From positions 222,962,491-223,026,490 of the forward strand of contig CM056994.1 of NCBI GenBank assembly GCA_029891345.1: a stretch of 64,000 nucleotides of DNA. Reading direction: 5' to 3'. The position numbers and the translations under genes are program-made. This stretch comes from Dryococelus australis. Lineage: Eukaryota; Arthropoda; Insecta; Phasmatodea; Phasmatidae. Of this stretch, positions 37,654-48,735 are shown in pieces. The notes beneath the pieces are model-generated. The model had not been told where the DNA came from. It searched no databases and was given only the letters and a program-made list of their open reading frames with translations. The first letter of the stretch is position 1. Every line of letters starts with the position of its first letter.

Positions 37654-37834
37654 GCGCGTCCAAGGTCAAGAAGCGAGGGAGCGATACGGGCGACACTAAC
37701 ACGCACGCCTAGTGCCTCATCGCTCCTAAGCGTAAGGCGCGCAGTGTTTCCGTCGTGACGCTGTACTGAGTAAATTAGATATGTAACAGTGGGGTTTTAT
37801 TACACCCGGCGAAAGACCACAGATTAACCTACGC
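37654..37834 (+). repeat. Interspersed repeat D, copy 2
   Basis: Direct copy of 32327-32508 with scattered substitutions (GCGATACGGGCGACACTAAC here against GCGATACGAGCGACACTAAC). The flanks differ on both sides, so the unit is about 180 bp. No target duplication was seen. Confidence 0.65.
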
Positions 37835-38981
37835 CGTCATTTTTCGCCGCGTCTCATAATTTCCGCGTAGTATAACGTGCGACCAGAAGAAGCTACGACG
37901 CTCGTTTGGATTCCAATCGACAGCTCTCGTCAAGATCAATCGATTACGTGTATAAAAACATTTGTATGGCGTGGTTATGGTGAAATTGTATGATTTATCG
38001 TTTAACAGATATCTCGATGTATCCTGTATGCCATATCCTACTTTTCATACCACAGACCTATTAGTAATAAAATTATAAAAGTAATTAGTGTTTATTAAAT
38101 TTCTTTCTGATCCCGGCGATTAAAAAAAATGTTCCTATTACTAATAAAACACGGAGCTCTAAAGGACGTCTTAGTGTTGAAGAATGACTACAACATACAT
38201 ATAATGCGCTAACTAAACTATAAAAAAGCATGAGATAACCGATCGGGTATAAGACTACGATGCTCTCAAAGAAAATATGACCCGTTAACGGCCTTTTCCC
38301 TAACACAGCCACCCCCCCCCCCCCCCGTAATTTGCTGGAAATATTCAATAACCTAGTAACATATTTACGGAGAGATTCTGTAAATTCACTGAAAGCGTAG
38401 TGAAATTTCCGGAAAATCGAAACGTTTAGCGCTGATTGGGGGGTCTCGATACTTGTTTAAAGGATGTTGCAGTTAGCAATGTATCAAAATTGGGCACCTG
38501 GGACAGGTGCGTTGACAAGACGTGATCTCTGTCTCCCGACGACTGGTTGGCTGAGGCGCAGCATAGCCGTAATTGCAGATTTAAATTGAAGTGAACGTGG
38601 AGCTCGTTACGTTAACTTTGCATTAACTCCGTGCCGAACTCTTTTATACAGTCGTAACTTTGTTTACATTGGAGTTAAAACTGTCTCGTCTTTGATAAGA
38701 TATAGTGCAGTGGTATTAGTTATATGCTGTATACGGGATCTGCAAATGCCTCGTTCTACTTCTAGGTTTGCATTTATAATCATACATATACGTTTATAGT
38801 AATGTAGGTTTACATAAACCAATTGTTGTAATATTTAAAGTATTTATTTTGTATCTATGTGCCTACAATATCATTATATCTCACTTAATTGACCCTGATT
38901 TGCGTGAACATATATCTTCAAGTTTTAGAGATTTTCAAATCGGTATTGCTTATCATTTAAACACGCCTAGACGAAATCAGA
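37835..38981. other. Non-coding block
   Basis: Contains a poly(C) run of 15 at 38312-38326. No frame or repeat assigned. Confidence 0.5.
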
Positions 38982-39220
38982 AGAGGCGCGGTGGCTGAGC
39001 GGTTAGCCTGCTCGCCTCCCAACAAGGCGAACCGTGTTCGATCCCCGGCCAGGCCACTCCCGGAATCGTACCGGAAGATGCCGCTGGTCGGCGGGTTTTC
39101 TTGGGGATCGCTCGTTTCCCTGCTCTTTCGTTCTGGCGCTGCTCCATTCTTGCCTCATTTCACCCTCATCGGCTCTCAAGACCTGGTTAAGAGCCGCCCA
39201 AATCTCTCAACTCTGAACGC
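38982..39220 (+). mobile_element. SINE family 1, copy with intact head
   Basis: The tRNA-derived head has A box TGGCTGAGCGG (38992-39002) and B box GTGTTCGATCCCC (39033-39045). The body follows with GATGCCGCTGGTCGGCGGG, TTTTCTTGGGGATCG, GGCGCTGCTCCATTC and CACCCTCATCGGCTCTCAAG, ending around GAGCCGCCCAAATC. The same body occurs at 55417, 56207, 59020 and (partly) 49413. A short frame through it is not a gene. The Pol III boxes suggest the head could still be transcribed. Confidence 0.9.
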
Positions 39221-40068
39221 CAACGAAATCAGGACGTTTAAATTACAGTGCAATCGTCTACCACAACGCAGTATACAACCCAGGCGGAAGTTGGTAGGAA
39301 TAAAAATGAATGATTGGTGCTAATGTACCTTTCTTAACTTGACTTTCTCGCTTGGAAACATTAACTGACGCCACTCCTAATTCAATGTGAATATACTGCT
39401 GCGACCTACATACCTCAACATAACGATAACACGAAGTTAACGCAACGAGTTTCACGTTTACTTCAATGCGAACATGTCTTAAGGTAAGAGTGCTAATTTT
39501 AAATAGAACAACATTGTCTGTTACCATCTAATGATGAACGTCTTCATTCGCATCTCATTTCACCTCGTGCATTCCCCAGGTATGTTGTAGACACTTCCAT
39601 TTGGTAAGTAGCAAGAAAACGTTGAAATAAGTAGTTTAACAAATTAATTAATGTATCGGTTATCTGCGCACCCGAAGGATGAACCTATTAACGATTATAT
39701 TCTGTAACACTGACTGCAGAACAAAGCAACCTACTTGAAAAATGAACACTTGTTAGTTCATAGACTTTGGTGAGCTGAGTTTGATTGGAGATTAATAGAA
39801 AAATTTCATCAAAGACTTTGTTGAACAAACCATGCAAAATGTGTACATAAAATGGGGTAGAACAGAGAGCTTTATATTTCGCAGGGCAAACTTGATACGA
39901 CAGTATAAATTGTGACAAAACTGTTAACTACAAATAACTGTACTGGAAGAGAGGTACTGCAGGTGTTACCGGGATTGGAAAATAACTGGCTAAGTTGTCA
40001 GTCGACGGGGGGATTTACCTGAGGGCGAGGATGCGGCTGTTATGGCTGACGTGCAGTATCGATCAAGC
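39221..40068. other. Non-coding block
   Basis: AT-rich, no recognised features; the minus frames at 39258-39527 and 39688-39918 are unsupported. Confidence 0.5.
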
Positions 40069-40072
40069 TTAA

Positions 40073-40420
40073 GGCAGATTCCCACCCGCCAACTTGGATT
40101 TATGGAATTTTTGCCATACTCTAGAAATGCAGTTTTGGAACGACAGAGCACAGAGCATTGCCTAGTGCATTGTCCGAGGTCAGTATTTCTTGATTACTGT
40201 TGATATCGTCGCCGTTGTAATCGTTCGCAAGAAATAATCTCGCGTTTCGCCTCGACAATTACCAGCTAAAAATTAATAAACGTAGTGAAGCTGTGGCAGT
40301 TCGACAAAGTTTGGGAAGCTTCTATTTAGAATATGTCGTGCGGAAAATTTCAATACGCCTTTTGAAATGTAAGCTTTGGCGAAAAATCGATAAATCCAAG
40401 ATGACGGGTGGGAATTCGCC
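40073..40420 (+). mobile_element. TTAA-flanked MITE, complete copy
   Basis: 348 bp with about 42 bp imperfect terminal inverted repeats: the left is GGCAGATTCCCACCCGCC+AACTTGGATTTATGG, and the right ends AAATCCAAGATGACGGGTGG+GAATTCGCC. TTAA stands on both sides (40069-40072 and 40421-40424). A TTAA duplication is the hallmark of piggyBac-type elements, so a piggyBac-mobilised MITE is likely. However, the termini start GGC rather than the usual CCC, so the class is inference. A shorter relative is at 10846-11144. Confidence 0.85.
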
Positions 40421-40424
40421 TTAA

Positions 40425-41417
40425 GGCTCGAAGTTGAACCTGCCCCCCCCCCCCCCCCTTTTTCACGGTCATCACCTCTTTCTCACTCCGCACGGCAATA
40501 TTCCGACCTATTTTTGAAAGACGTCCAAAAATAATGAATTCAGAAAATTAAAATGTTTTCAATATTATAATAGTAAAAGAAAAAGTTTTATTTTGTACAA
40601 TCTGAGATAACAGCAATAATGTGTATACAGGATGGAATAGAAATCTTCCGACTAACTTCCGCAGGTGATACATCATAAAAAGATAGGTCAAAAATAGTTA
40701 TACGACTTATAGCTTAAGTCTATTCCGGAAGGGTGTAACCTCCCTTGAAAAAGTTACGTTAAGCAGCTGTTTATTGTGACATTTTTATGCTTTTCCCTAC
40801 GGATTAGTCATATATCGTACATGGTTGATAAAATGGTCACCTGATATTTTAACCTGGCTTGCTACCATCGTCGATAATTTAATGCATAATGTCCTAAGAT
40901 TGAACAGCAAAGTTTGCAACTAGTATCTTCACCCCGGCCAGCGAAAAGGAGGATGCATAATCCTGCCAGTTTGTTTTAACATACCATCGCGTGACATCAC
41001 GTGTTAACAGCAGTGGGAGTGGATTACACCCCAGCGACAATTGACGTCCTTGATGCACGCGCGTCTAAATGTGTATACTCGTCTTTTTTTTTTGTACGGG
41101 CACGTGATAATTTGTCGTGTGTATTTATTCTGAAGCAAATGTATACTTACATGTGGTTGGACTTTTTTCTTCTTCGTCTTCTTCACGTTTCGGAAATGTT
41201 TACACGCATTTTCCCGTTCTGTTACAAGATGTACAAAACTGCTGTGTGCTTGGCTAATTAAAAAATAATGCGTTCTAGGTTATAAAAATGTACAGAATTA
41301 GCTCAACAAAAACTAAAAAACTGTTTATAGATCCCCCATCTATCTTATTACTTATGAAGAAGACACGATATAGTCTGTTGCCGGACATAACCGTAGAAAC
41401 AGTTTTATCTCTAGTTG
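40425..41417. other. Non-coding block
   Basis: Contains a poly(C) run of 16 at 40443-40458. A small antisense pair of frames at 41001-41261 shows no exon signals. Confidence 0.5.
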
Positions 41418-42634
41418 CACGCTAAATCTGAATCAGTAAGAATTTCACTGTTTCAATCAATCAAACGTATTTGACTGATTCAACAGTCACTTCAGTGAAT
41501 TAAACTGATAAATCAGTGAAAAAAATGCCAGATTTCCTTCACATATTGATTCACTGACAGTTTCCACTGATTCATCAGTAATTTTTTTCACTGTTTACTC
41601 AGTGGTTTATTATTGGCTGATGGATAAGTTAAACAGCGTGTAAAAATGACCGTCAAACAACGTTTAAAAAAGGCCGTTAAACAACGTTTATCAAGTGAAA
41701 TAACAATGAATAAACTAATAAAACCAATACAAAATACTTTCTAAAATGTATCTCGTCTTTTCAAAACGCCATTTTACGAAGTAATATGAACAGTCAGCCT
41801 TTCATTCCGTTTTTGCGTCGTTCATTTCGTTTTCTTATTATCGTCTTAGTGATCTGTTTGAAGGTTTAAACTGCATGTAATGTGACGAAGAGAGTGCACT
41901 CATATATACTGTTAGTTTTAATAATTATAACGGTACCAGTTAAACCAAAACGAAAAGTAAGAGCATACAGTTTAAATCTTCATGATTTCGCGGCGATATT
42001 ATGAGACATATATTTGCCTCTCGGTATTTAAACTTGGCATGATAGCGCAGAAGGTCTGTGCCCCCATAGGTGGCCAACTTGTAGACGAGGGGTCGTGGGT
42101 TCGCGCCTCTGCACCTCCGCGTCAGACTTTGTTCTCTTGTCGCGTTAGGAATTTGTCAGCAAGTCGGTTTAACCTGAGCTAGTCAACGTCACTTCAACAC
42201 AACTACAACAAAAACGACAAAATGCAAAAATAGTGTGGTAAACCAAAGGTTTAAAGTCGAAGTGGAGAGGGTGTACGAGTTCAATCCCGGCCCCCTCCGA
42301 TTTTTTTTTTTACTTTATAAATTACGGCAAAATGCTCAATATAAATAGTAAACTTTCATAAGTATGTTTATTTTACGTAATTATTTAAACATTCAATGAA
42401 AACAATATGTAATTCACCACTGCAGTCGGCCGTCACTTATTCAATCAGTGAAATAGTTTCACGTCACTAATTCTATCAGTGAAATAGTTTCACGTCACTA
42501 ATTCAATCAGTGAAATTTTTTCACTGGAAGAATCAGTAGTTTTCCACTGATTCTAAGTCAAGCCATTTTCACTGATTCGAGCAGTTGAATTTCACTGCGA
42601 ATATGTGGTTTTCTATTGATTCGAATTTAGAGTG
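41418..42634. mobile_element. Foldback-like element rich in AATCAGTGAAA motifs
   Basis: The ends are short imperfect inverted repeats: CACGCTAAATCTGAATCAGT on the left answers CACTCTAAATTCGAATCAAT (reverse complement of the right end). Inside both ends, about 200 bp each, the words AATCAGTGAAA and TTTCACTGATT recur many times in both orientations. On the right, 31 bp units around CAATCAGTGAAATAGTTTCA are tandem at 42436-42510. The centre carries a tRNA-like segment (42030-42110) and a second B-box-like segment near 42270-42300. No transposase frame is present. No clear target duplication was found, so the superfamily is open. Confidence 0.7.
42030..42112 (+). other. tRNA-like segment inside the foldback element
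   Basis: GATAGCGCAGAAGG fits an A box (T-R-G-Y-N-N-A-R-N-N-G-G) and GTGGGTTCGCGCCTC fits a B box, about 60 bases apart. The stems do not pair into a convincing cloverleaf, so this is a tRNA-derived Pol III promoter region rather than a tRNA gene. A further GAGTTCAATCCCGG at about 42272-42285 is followed by a poly(T) run, which could act as a Pol III terminator. Confidence 0.45.
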
Positions 42635-43195
42635 TGTAATATAGCTAAATAATTATAAAAAAAACACGCAGTTACTTTTGTAATTTCAAATTCTTCACGA
42701 AAATAGAATCTTTGGTGAATAAGAACACATAAGGCCGGCGAAACTACCAGTTTTCCGATTCTTAGTTGCAGTTAATTTTTGTCGTCACATCCAAATATTA
42801 ATATGCATTAAATATGTTTTGTTGGATGGCAAATACACCGTAAGTTTACATTATAGTTTAGATACATCTGTGTTATAAACTGTGGAACATGTAAACAACT
42901 ATTACCCAGCTTCAAGCACAACCAGCCTCGACAAACGTTGACAGCCATTTTACTACAGCTACAAAGAAAAAAGTGAGACGTTCGGCTTTCGCTAGTTTCT
43001 TTCCCACGGCCGTGCACAAGAGAGCGAGCCTGGCACCAGGCCCTTCAGAAGCTACGAGGAGAGCAGGTGGTGCGTGACGTCACGAGATTTCTCTTTCTCC
43101 TCTTCCCCGCTAGCGAACGTCCGAAAAAATTTTGCCATATACTGCGCGCTGTATACGTGTGGGTGTGAATGACGGATGCAAACAGTCTTACTATC
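42635..43195. other. Non-coding block
   Basis: AT-rich to 42960, then mixed sequence. The minus frames at 43045-43308 extend into the MITE and are not genes. Confidence 0.5.
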
Positions 43196-43606
43196 GGCTG
43201 TGCACGGTACAATAAGCACTTTTGAAAGCCTTGCTTCAGATCTGCTTGTATGCACGTTGTGTACTCTTCCGCCTTATGTGAAATTAGCATTGACATAGGC
43301 CTCATCACTTTATTCAGGCGTTGGTCAAGTGAAACTTGGGAATTATTGGAAAAGTAAATACGTTACAAATCTGCTCATTTTTATATTTAGACGTATTAAA
43401 TAAAAGAGAGAAGAAAATAAATAATTTTGCACAAATGCTTATTAAACACTATTTATTTAACGTTAAGATATATAACTATTTCCCATCCATCATTACCAAC
43501 TTTACTGGGCGCACGTGCCTAGTACGCCCGTTAAAATATGCGCAGGTAGGGGCAGTGAGTTTTTTTTAAGGTTGATTTCAGAAGTCTCTTTCTATCGTGA
43601 ACAGCC
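43196..43606 (+). mobile_element. MITE family B, full copy
   Basis: Begins GGCTGTGCACGGTACAATAA and ends CTATCGTGAACAGCC before TTTA. It carries CTTCCGCCTTATGTGAAATT, GGCCTCATCACTTTATTCAG, GTTGGTCAAGTGAAACTTGG, ATTACCAACTTTACTGGGCG and GTACGCCCGTTAAAATATGC. It is full length (411 bp) with more terminal mismatches than 33440. Confidence 0.85.
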
Positions 43607-44666
43607 TTTATTTACTGCTAATCTTGTGGAATGCGGTGTGGAGGAAGTGGAGATCTGGGAACACAAGCGCAGAGTTCGCCCTACTAACTGATCTGAAAAT
43701 GCAGACTCGTTCAGAAAGTTCTACTCCGCAGATGCGAATTAAGAGTGCGCGGGACATACATTAATGGTAAACTTGTTAACTAAATTCTACACATCTGTGG
43801 AAGCCAGTACTCTAAGTAAGAAACGGCAATTCTTGAGAAATCTTTGCCAATTTAAGAGCAAATATTTTACCAGAATGATGCAGTATTTGGGTATCATTCC
43901 TTGCGACGCGAAGAAATGTACGAATAGCGCAAGAAGCAGCTTGACAGGAATGCACCACTCTGGCAAAATATTTGTTCACAAAATTCGTCAAAACTTGCTA
44001 CCTAGGAATAGGCATTTCTTGGATTTCGTGTATAGGCTGCCAGAAACGTACGCGTGTCCAAACGATCATGGTTAGCGTTTATTTATGTCTCTCGCCTCTT
44101 CATTTTCACAGTTCAAAGTATTTGAGTGAGCGTGTGCACACTATTATTACAGCTTAATAGCTTGGTCTTAAAAAATATATAATATGTCTCTTAATTTCGT
44201 TGAACAAGAAACGGGAGAAAGCTGTATTATTAAACGCGGAGAGTAATTTACAAAATGTTACGCTTCATTCGGACAGAGGTTGAATGTACGGAACCAAACA
44301 ATTCCTCTTAAAACCGCAACTTTAACAATAATTTTGAGAAATGGCATGAAACTCATTCCTTCTTTAATCTGCAAATAAAATCAGTCTATTCGCCTGGAAA
44401 GCACTGAATACTTCGATCATATAAATAAACTTGACAAACTTTATTGTTACGCGTACGAATATCTTTATTAGCATAGTAGGAAAATGGTAAATGCATGTAG
44501 TGTTGGTAATGAATGCGATAGTGGTGAGCTCTCATTAGCAAGAACTAATATATTGAAAATTTTAAGGTTTATGAGCGGGAATCGGTCACAGTTATAACAT
44601 TTTGTTCAATTATTTACGTGATGTTGTAGACTGTTACGCTCGATTGGATTGGAAAGCGCTTATTAG
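43607..44666. other. Non-coding block with one 103-codon frame of unknown status
   Basis: The + frame at 43764-44075 (MVNLLTKFYTSVEAS ... PETYACPNDHG) begins with ATG and is basic and protein-like, but it has no acceptor, polyadenylation signal or recognisable motif. The rest is AT-rich. Confidence 0.4.
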
Positions 44667-44848
44667 CGTCCCGCGGTGTTATGCCTGAAGATTTATCAGG
44701 AGACGGCTTACAAACTAACTCATGAACTAACTTAAACTAGCACTCATGCCTTACCTGGGATTCGAACCTAGAGCCCCCCCCCCCCCCCCCACACACACAC
44801 ACATCCGAGATCGGTGGCGCACCAACCAACTGCACCACGGTAGGTCGG
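44667..44848 (-). mobile_element. SINE family 2, copy 2
   Basis: Same order as 28274-28433 on the minus strand: a tRNA-like head with the RC of CGCACCAACCAACTGCACCACG (A box region) and of GGGATTCGAACCTAG (B box), then a body with GGAGACGGCTTACAAACTAA and GTGTTATGCCTGAAGA. A poly(C) run of 17 followed by (AC)6 at 44774-44802 has expanded next to the B box. The A box reads GTGGTGCAGTTGG. Confidence 0.8.
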
Positions 44849-45608
44849 CGACAGGTTTCGAGAAAATAAAATTGTATTTTGTGAAATATTTAAAGCTTGC
44901 GAACATACTGGTAACATCACGCACTTAAATGCAGATATTTATGTACCTCTTTGGAACATAATTTGAAAATTCTTACAGTTCGTAATCCCACTAAATATTT
45001 ATGAGTTTTCAAACAAAACAATTATATGTAATTCTTATACTTCAAGGCTGCTAGTTTTGGGTTGTATATTCTCTTTCGATTTTAGAATGTATTATGTCGT
45101 TCGGGATAGCCTGACTTCCATTATTCTGTCGTCTTTCATTCAGGGAGAAAATAGCGACATATGCGCTACGTTAAATACACGAGGAGACTACTTGGTAAAC
45201 ATGTATCACGTTTTACGCCAAAGCTCGACATTGGCAAGGTTTTCTTTTTGACGTGCCAACTTTCTACAACTCGCCCTCTTATGTTCATAAAGTGAGCGTC
45301 GCGAAATTTTGCTCAGTAAGTTAAATGTAAATGACGATAGTATAGGTAGGTCGTTTGGCTTCATGCTTCACACACAAAAACATCGTTCTGACTACATCAG
45401 GCCGCGGCGGGAGACGCGCTGCGAACTTCAGATTTCGAGCGGTTTAGTATACTTAAGACCGCTGTAGCGACCGAACGGCTCATCCGATCGGAGAAATTCT
45501 GGTGTCAGTTTGTGCGTTAAAAAAAAAGGAGTAAATTAAAACATAACCAGGAATCATAAATATTAAACACACATATGGACTTTCTAATCAATAATCTTTT
45601 ATTTGCAG
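44849..45608. other. Non-coding block / possible intron
   Basis: Mostly AT-rich. If the exon at 45609 is real, at least the last part is an intron: CTAAT at 45584-45588 is a good branch-site match and is followed by a T-rich tract and CAG at 45606-45608. Confidence 0.4.
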
Positions 45609-46005
45609 ATTACAAACCAAAATAGTTAAAAATTACGAGTTAGGCGAAAAGGACACAAATGATATTAACATCATGAATAGTGCTCGACAAGACAAATATA
45701 ATACTGAAAGGATGACTCAGCTATCTCAATCCATTCCGGAGTTATATGAAGAAGAAGTTGACAATTCTACACAGCAGCGAAATGCGGACGTGGCGATTGC
45801 GTCATCACATGTCACATCCCGTGACGAGACTAAGACTCAACGACGACGACACAATCAGCGCAAACGCGAAAAGCACCAAGATATATTGCAACAACTCAGA
45901 CTTAAATGCAAAACGAAGGAAGAAAACAATATACACGTCTCCAGCAAATACATTATTGACGTTTCATCTTTTTTCCTCTCACCACCCATAGACGCTGTAA
46001 CGTAA
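45609..46005 (+). CDS. Candidate 3'-terminal exon, basic protein of unknown family
   Basis: An acceptor ATCTTTTATTTGCAG ends at 45608, with CTAAT 20 bases upstream. Directly after it one frame (first base completing a codon) stays open for 131 codons to TAA at 46003-46005: LQTKIVKNYELGEKD ... MTQLSQSIPELYEEEVD ... ETKTQRRRHNQRKREKHQD ... FFLSPPIDAVT. The product is hydrophilic, with an acidic patch (YEEEVD) and then a strongly basic Arg/Lys/Gln-rich patch that could be a nuclear signal or helix; no domain was recognised. An internal ATG at 45673 would give 110 residues. The nearest AATAAA downstream is near 46733. The alternatives are a chance frame or an internal exon with a donor before the stop. 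Confidence 0.4.
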
Positions 46006-47711
46006 AAATGCCTACGATTGTGTAGACGACACAGCCCACCCAATCTTTTTGTGAATGTATGTGTTAAGTTTTACGTTTAACTATCATGAAGTGTCTCGTG
46101 GAAACGCACAAGTATAGCCGGCGTACATGAATGAACGTGTTACTTGTAACGTGTTATGTGTTATGCTCCTCTTGGCATTAGCCTCCAGTCTCTCGTCTCG
46201 ATGTAGACCGTGTCTCAGACTGTAAATGCGAAATGCATTCAGCTGTTATATTTACATATTTAAGTTCCTGTGGGAGTGCCTGCTGAGTGAATGGCACAAG
46301 CTTCGCTGTCAACACGCGTCCAAGTTTTCTCATTTGTTACTTTCCAAAAGTCTTCGAGTGCAGATTTATAGCTATCGTGAAGCAGTCTTAGAAAAGTTCT
46401 AGTTGGCAAATTTTTTTTTTGCTTCGATTTCGGCTGCTCAAGCGAAAACTTAGGCCCGAACGTGTCGAAGGGGAAAAATCTATGCGGAGATTTCTTTTTA
46501 CTTCGTCCGACATTTACCTTCGTGACTCGGCAATATTTTTCTCCGACTCTGTCGTCAGATAATCACAATCTGGTGCTTCAATGAACCAGATGAGGGCATT
46601 GTGACGGGGGGGGGGGGGGGGGGGGGGGTTTATGATGAAGTGAAAAAAAAATCTGCGATAAATTTTATAATTACTGTACAAAGAAAGTGGGTCGAAATAG
46701 TGCAAAGTTATTGCTGCTATACTTTTCCATTCTAATAAAAAGCGTAAAAAATACTTTTTTTTTTCTTCTGATAATATGTATTTCGTGTTTGCACTTCATC
46801 TCAGTGCTTCGTTATCGTGTGGTTGTTATCAAGTTAAACCGTTATGTTTGTCTGCATACCCTTCACTTGAAAGTTACCTTTATAATAGCGAACATTTGGT
46901 TTCCGCCTTAAATTTTTTTTAAAAATTGGGTAATTATATAAGAGACACTCTTGTCGGCGTTCCGTTCCGTTTCGACCACACCAACATGTTCTTTGTGTAT
47001 TATGTAGGGTAACATCTGCATGGGCTTGTCACAATTTGCGTTTTATACAATAGTTTTGTTTTTACATCTTAATTTAACCTGTCAAACTAAACCTTTTTAT
47101 TTCATAGAACATGTGTGCATGCCAATAAGAGAAGCAATTGATATCAAACTATTCAGAAAGTGTTTTTTTTCCACCTCCATCTCTCATAAACTTTTATTTC
47201 TGCACGAACGATGTCGATTTCTTTCAGAACCGAGATTTGTTGTTCCGTATACTATTGTAAACTATTGTGTTTAAGTATTTTACAGTTATTAAAACTAGTT
47301 TACATTTTAACGATTGTGTCAAATATTTGTTAACTTAAAATTAAGAATAAACCTGATGAATTTTTGAATGTTTCATCAGGGTGTATTAGTGCTAAAAGTG
47401 ATCGGAAATTACGTTTCATATGCTGTTTGTGACGCGCCAATTAATAACATCTAAAATGTATGTTATTCATAATGTTTTTAATCATACATAATGGGCGACA
47501 TCATACAGTTAGAACCGACTGTTTTCATGCAGGAGTTATGTAGCAATAAGATATATTATTTAACAAAAATTTTATGGGTAATGGAACATCACCGCAAACC
47601 CACATATTTCGAGACACCTAATGGATCGCCAAACAGATATTTATGGAGTAAAAGTTAAAAGTTTGTAAAAGCTCTTTCTAACTTCACTTGTTTCACAGAG
47701 AATACTTTAAC
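46006..47711. other. Non-coding block
   Basis: Contains a poly(G) run of 23 at 46606-46628. A small hairpin CCTGATGAA ... TTTCATCAGG lies at 47352-47380. The frames at 46687-46911 and 47020-47274 are AT-biased and unsupported. Confidence 0.45.
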
Positions 47712-48005
47712 CTAGAAACTAGGTTCTTCCCAAGGCAGCAATTTATAAGAAGAAATTTGATCTTTTTTGGGTTGTGTGAGTTTAAAGTCGATAATCCTCT
47801 CGTATAAGACAGAACTGGTAACTTTCAAAAATACGTCTTTGTTCTCGCACTTCTTACGCTCCTTGGCGAACACATTGGACTTTTCTGCAAACCAGGAATA
47901 CGCTTGAGCCTGAAGTTTAATCCGTTTCCTCAGCGTAGACGTTCCGGACATAGCAATTCTAACTTTCTTTTTAAGGTAAACGTAAGACTTCGATGTAAAT
48001 GAGTT
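47712..48005 (-). CDS. Candidate coding exon or small ORF, unknown protein
   Basis: The minus frame ends KDQISSYKLLPWEEPSF and contains LRKRIKLQAQAYSWFAEKS and KERKKCENKDVFLK. It is hydrophilic, Lys-rich and clearly less AT-biased than its neighbours. The first in-frame ATG (47951-47949) would give 79 residues starting MSGTSTLRKR. Upstream the frame remains open to about 48038 without ATG, so it may be an exon, though no strong pyrimidine tract precedes it. No AATAAA follows closely; only CATAAA variants are seen. Family not recognised. Confidence 0.3.
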   Translation of the reverse strand, partial: NSFTSKSYVYLKKKVRIAMSGTSTLRKRIKLQAQAYSWFAEKSNVFAKERKKCENKDVFLKVTSSVLYERIIDFKLTQPKKDQISSYKLLPWEEPSF

Positions 48006-48038
48006 CAAAGTACTAGTTGCTGCTGCAGTGGCAACTTT

Positions 48039-48674
48039 TCACCGTGTTTATTGTACGTCTGTTAATTTTCTTGCTGCAGCGTGAACACAACATTGGGAAT
48101 ATTGTCTGCTTTTTTGTTAACTTGTGGGAGGGTACCGTTTGTACTTAGTTCTTAAATGTCCATAATCATTCTTCAGATAATTTATCTATGGTGGCTAGTT
48201 TAGTTATTCATCTAGGCTGTGTACTTCAGTTGTTAGAAACAAAACTTCCTTCTTGATATATTCGATTTTATTCGTGACTCTTTTACTTTACGTGAAGCGT
48301 AAATTTCCCTCGAAAATGTATTTCTTCCTGCTTGCGTACTGCCTGTTATTCTCAGTCGCTTTGCGCTATCATTTATTTCCTTTTAAAAATCAGTTATGTT
48401 TCGTTTTTTCGAATTTGTTATTAACCGATGAGAGAGATTGATTTTTACGGATTCGACTGAAAAGTTTTTTTTTTTTTTTTTTTAATCTTGTCCTTGCACG
48501 TCCCTAACGAGAGTCTTGTTGTGCATAATGCTAGAGAACCAAACACCCTTGTGTATGAAGGCACCCCCCTCCCCTTTTACCAATTCTTCATCATACAGCG
48601 ACTTGCCAAAATTGACTCATTCCTTTATATGTTATAAATAGGTAGTAATTGCTGCAGATTTTTTTGTGCCGAAG
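48039..48674. other. Non-coding block
   Basis: AT-rich with a poly(T) run at 48466-48483; no repeat family or exon. Confidence 0.5.
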
Positions 48675-48735
48675 GCTGTTCTCGGCCAAATGAGCGCTTT
48701 TGAAATCAATCTTAGATAAAGATCTCTGCCTGCGT
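48675..48735 (-). mobile_element. MITE family B terminal fragment
   Basis: GGCTGTTCTCGGCCAAATGA then GCGCTTTTGAAATCAATCTT and CTCTGCCTGCG match the reverse-oriented family B start (compare 24684). The remainder is missing. Confidence 0.55.

Noticed and set aside
38982..39050. A tRNA gene
   Set aside because: A and B boxes are good, but the arms do not fold into a full cloverleaf, and the same head recurs joined to a shared non-tRNA body.
38991..39323. 110-codon frame beginning in tRNA-like sequence
   Set aside because: It is the SINE family 1 body; the same words appear in other SINE copies in both orientations and different frames.
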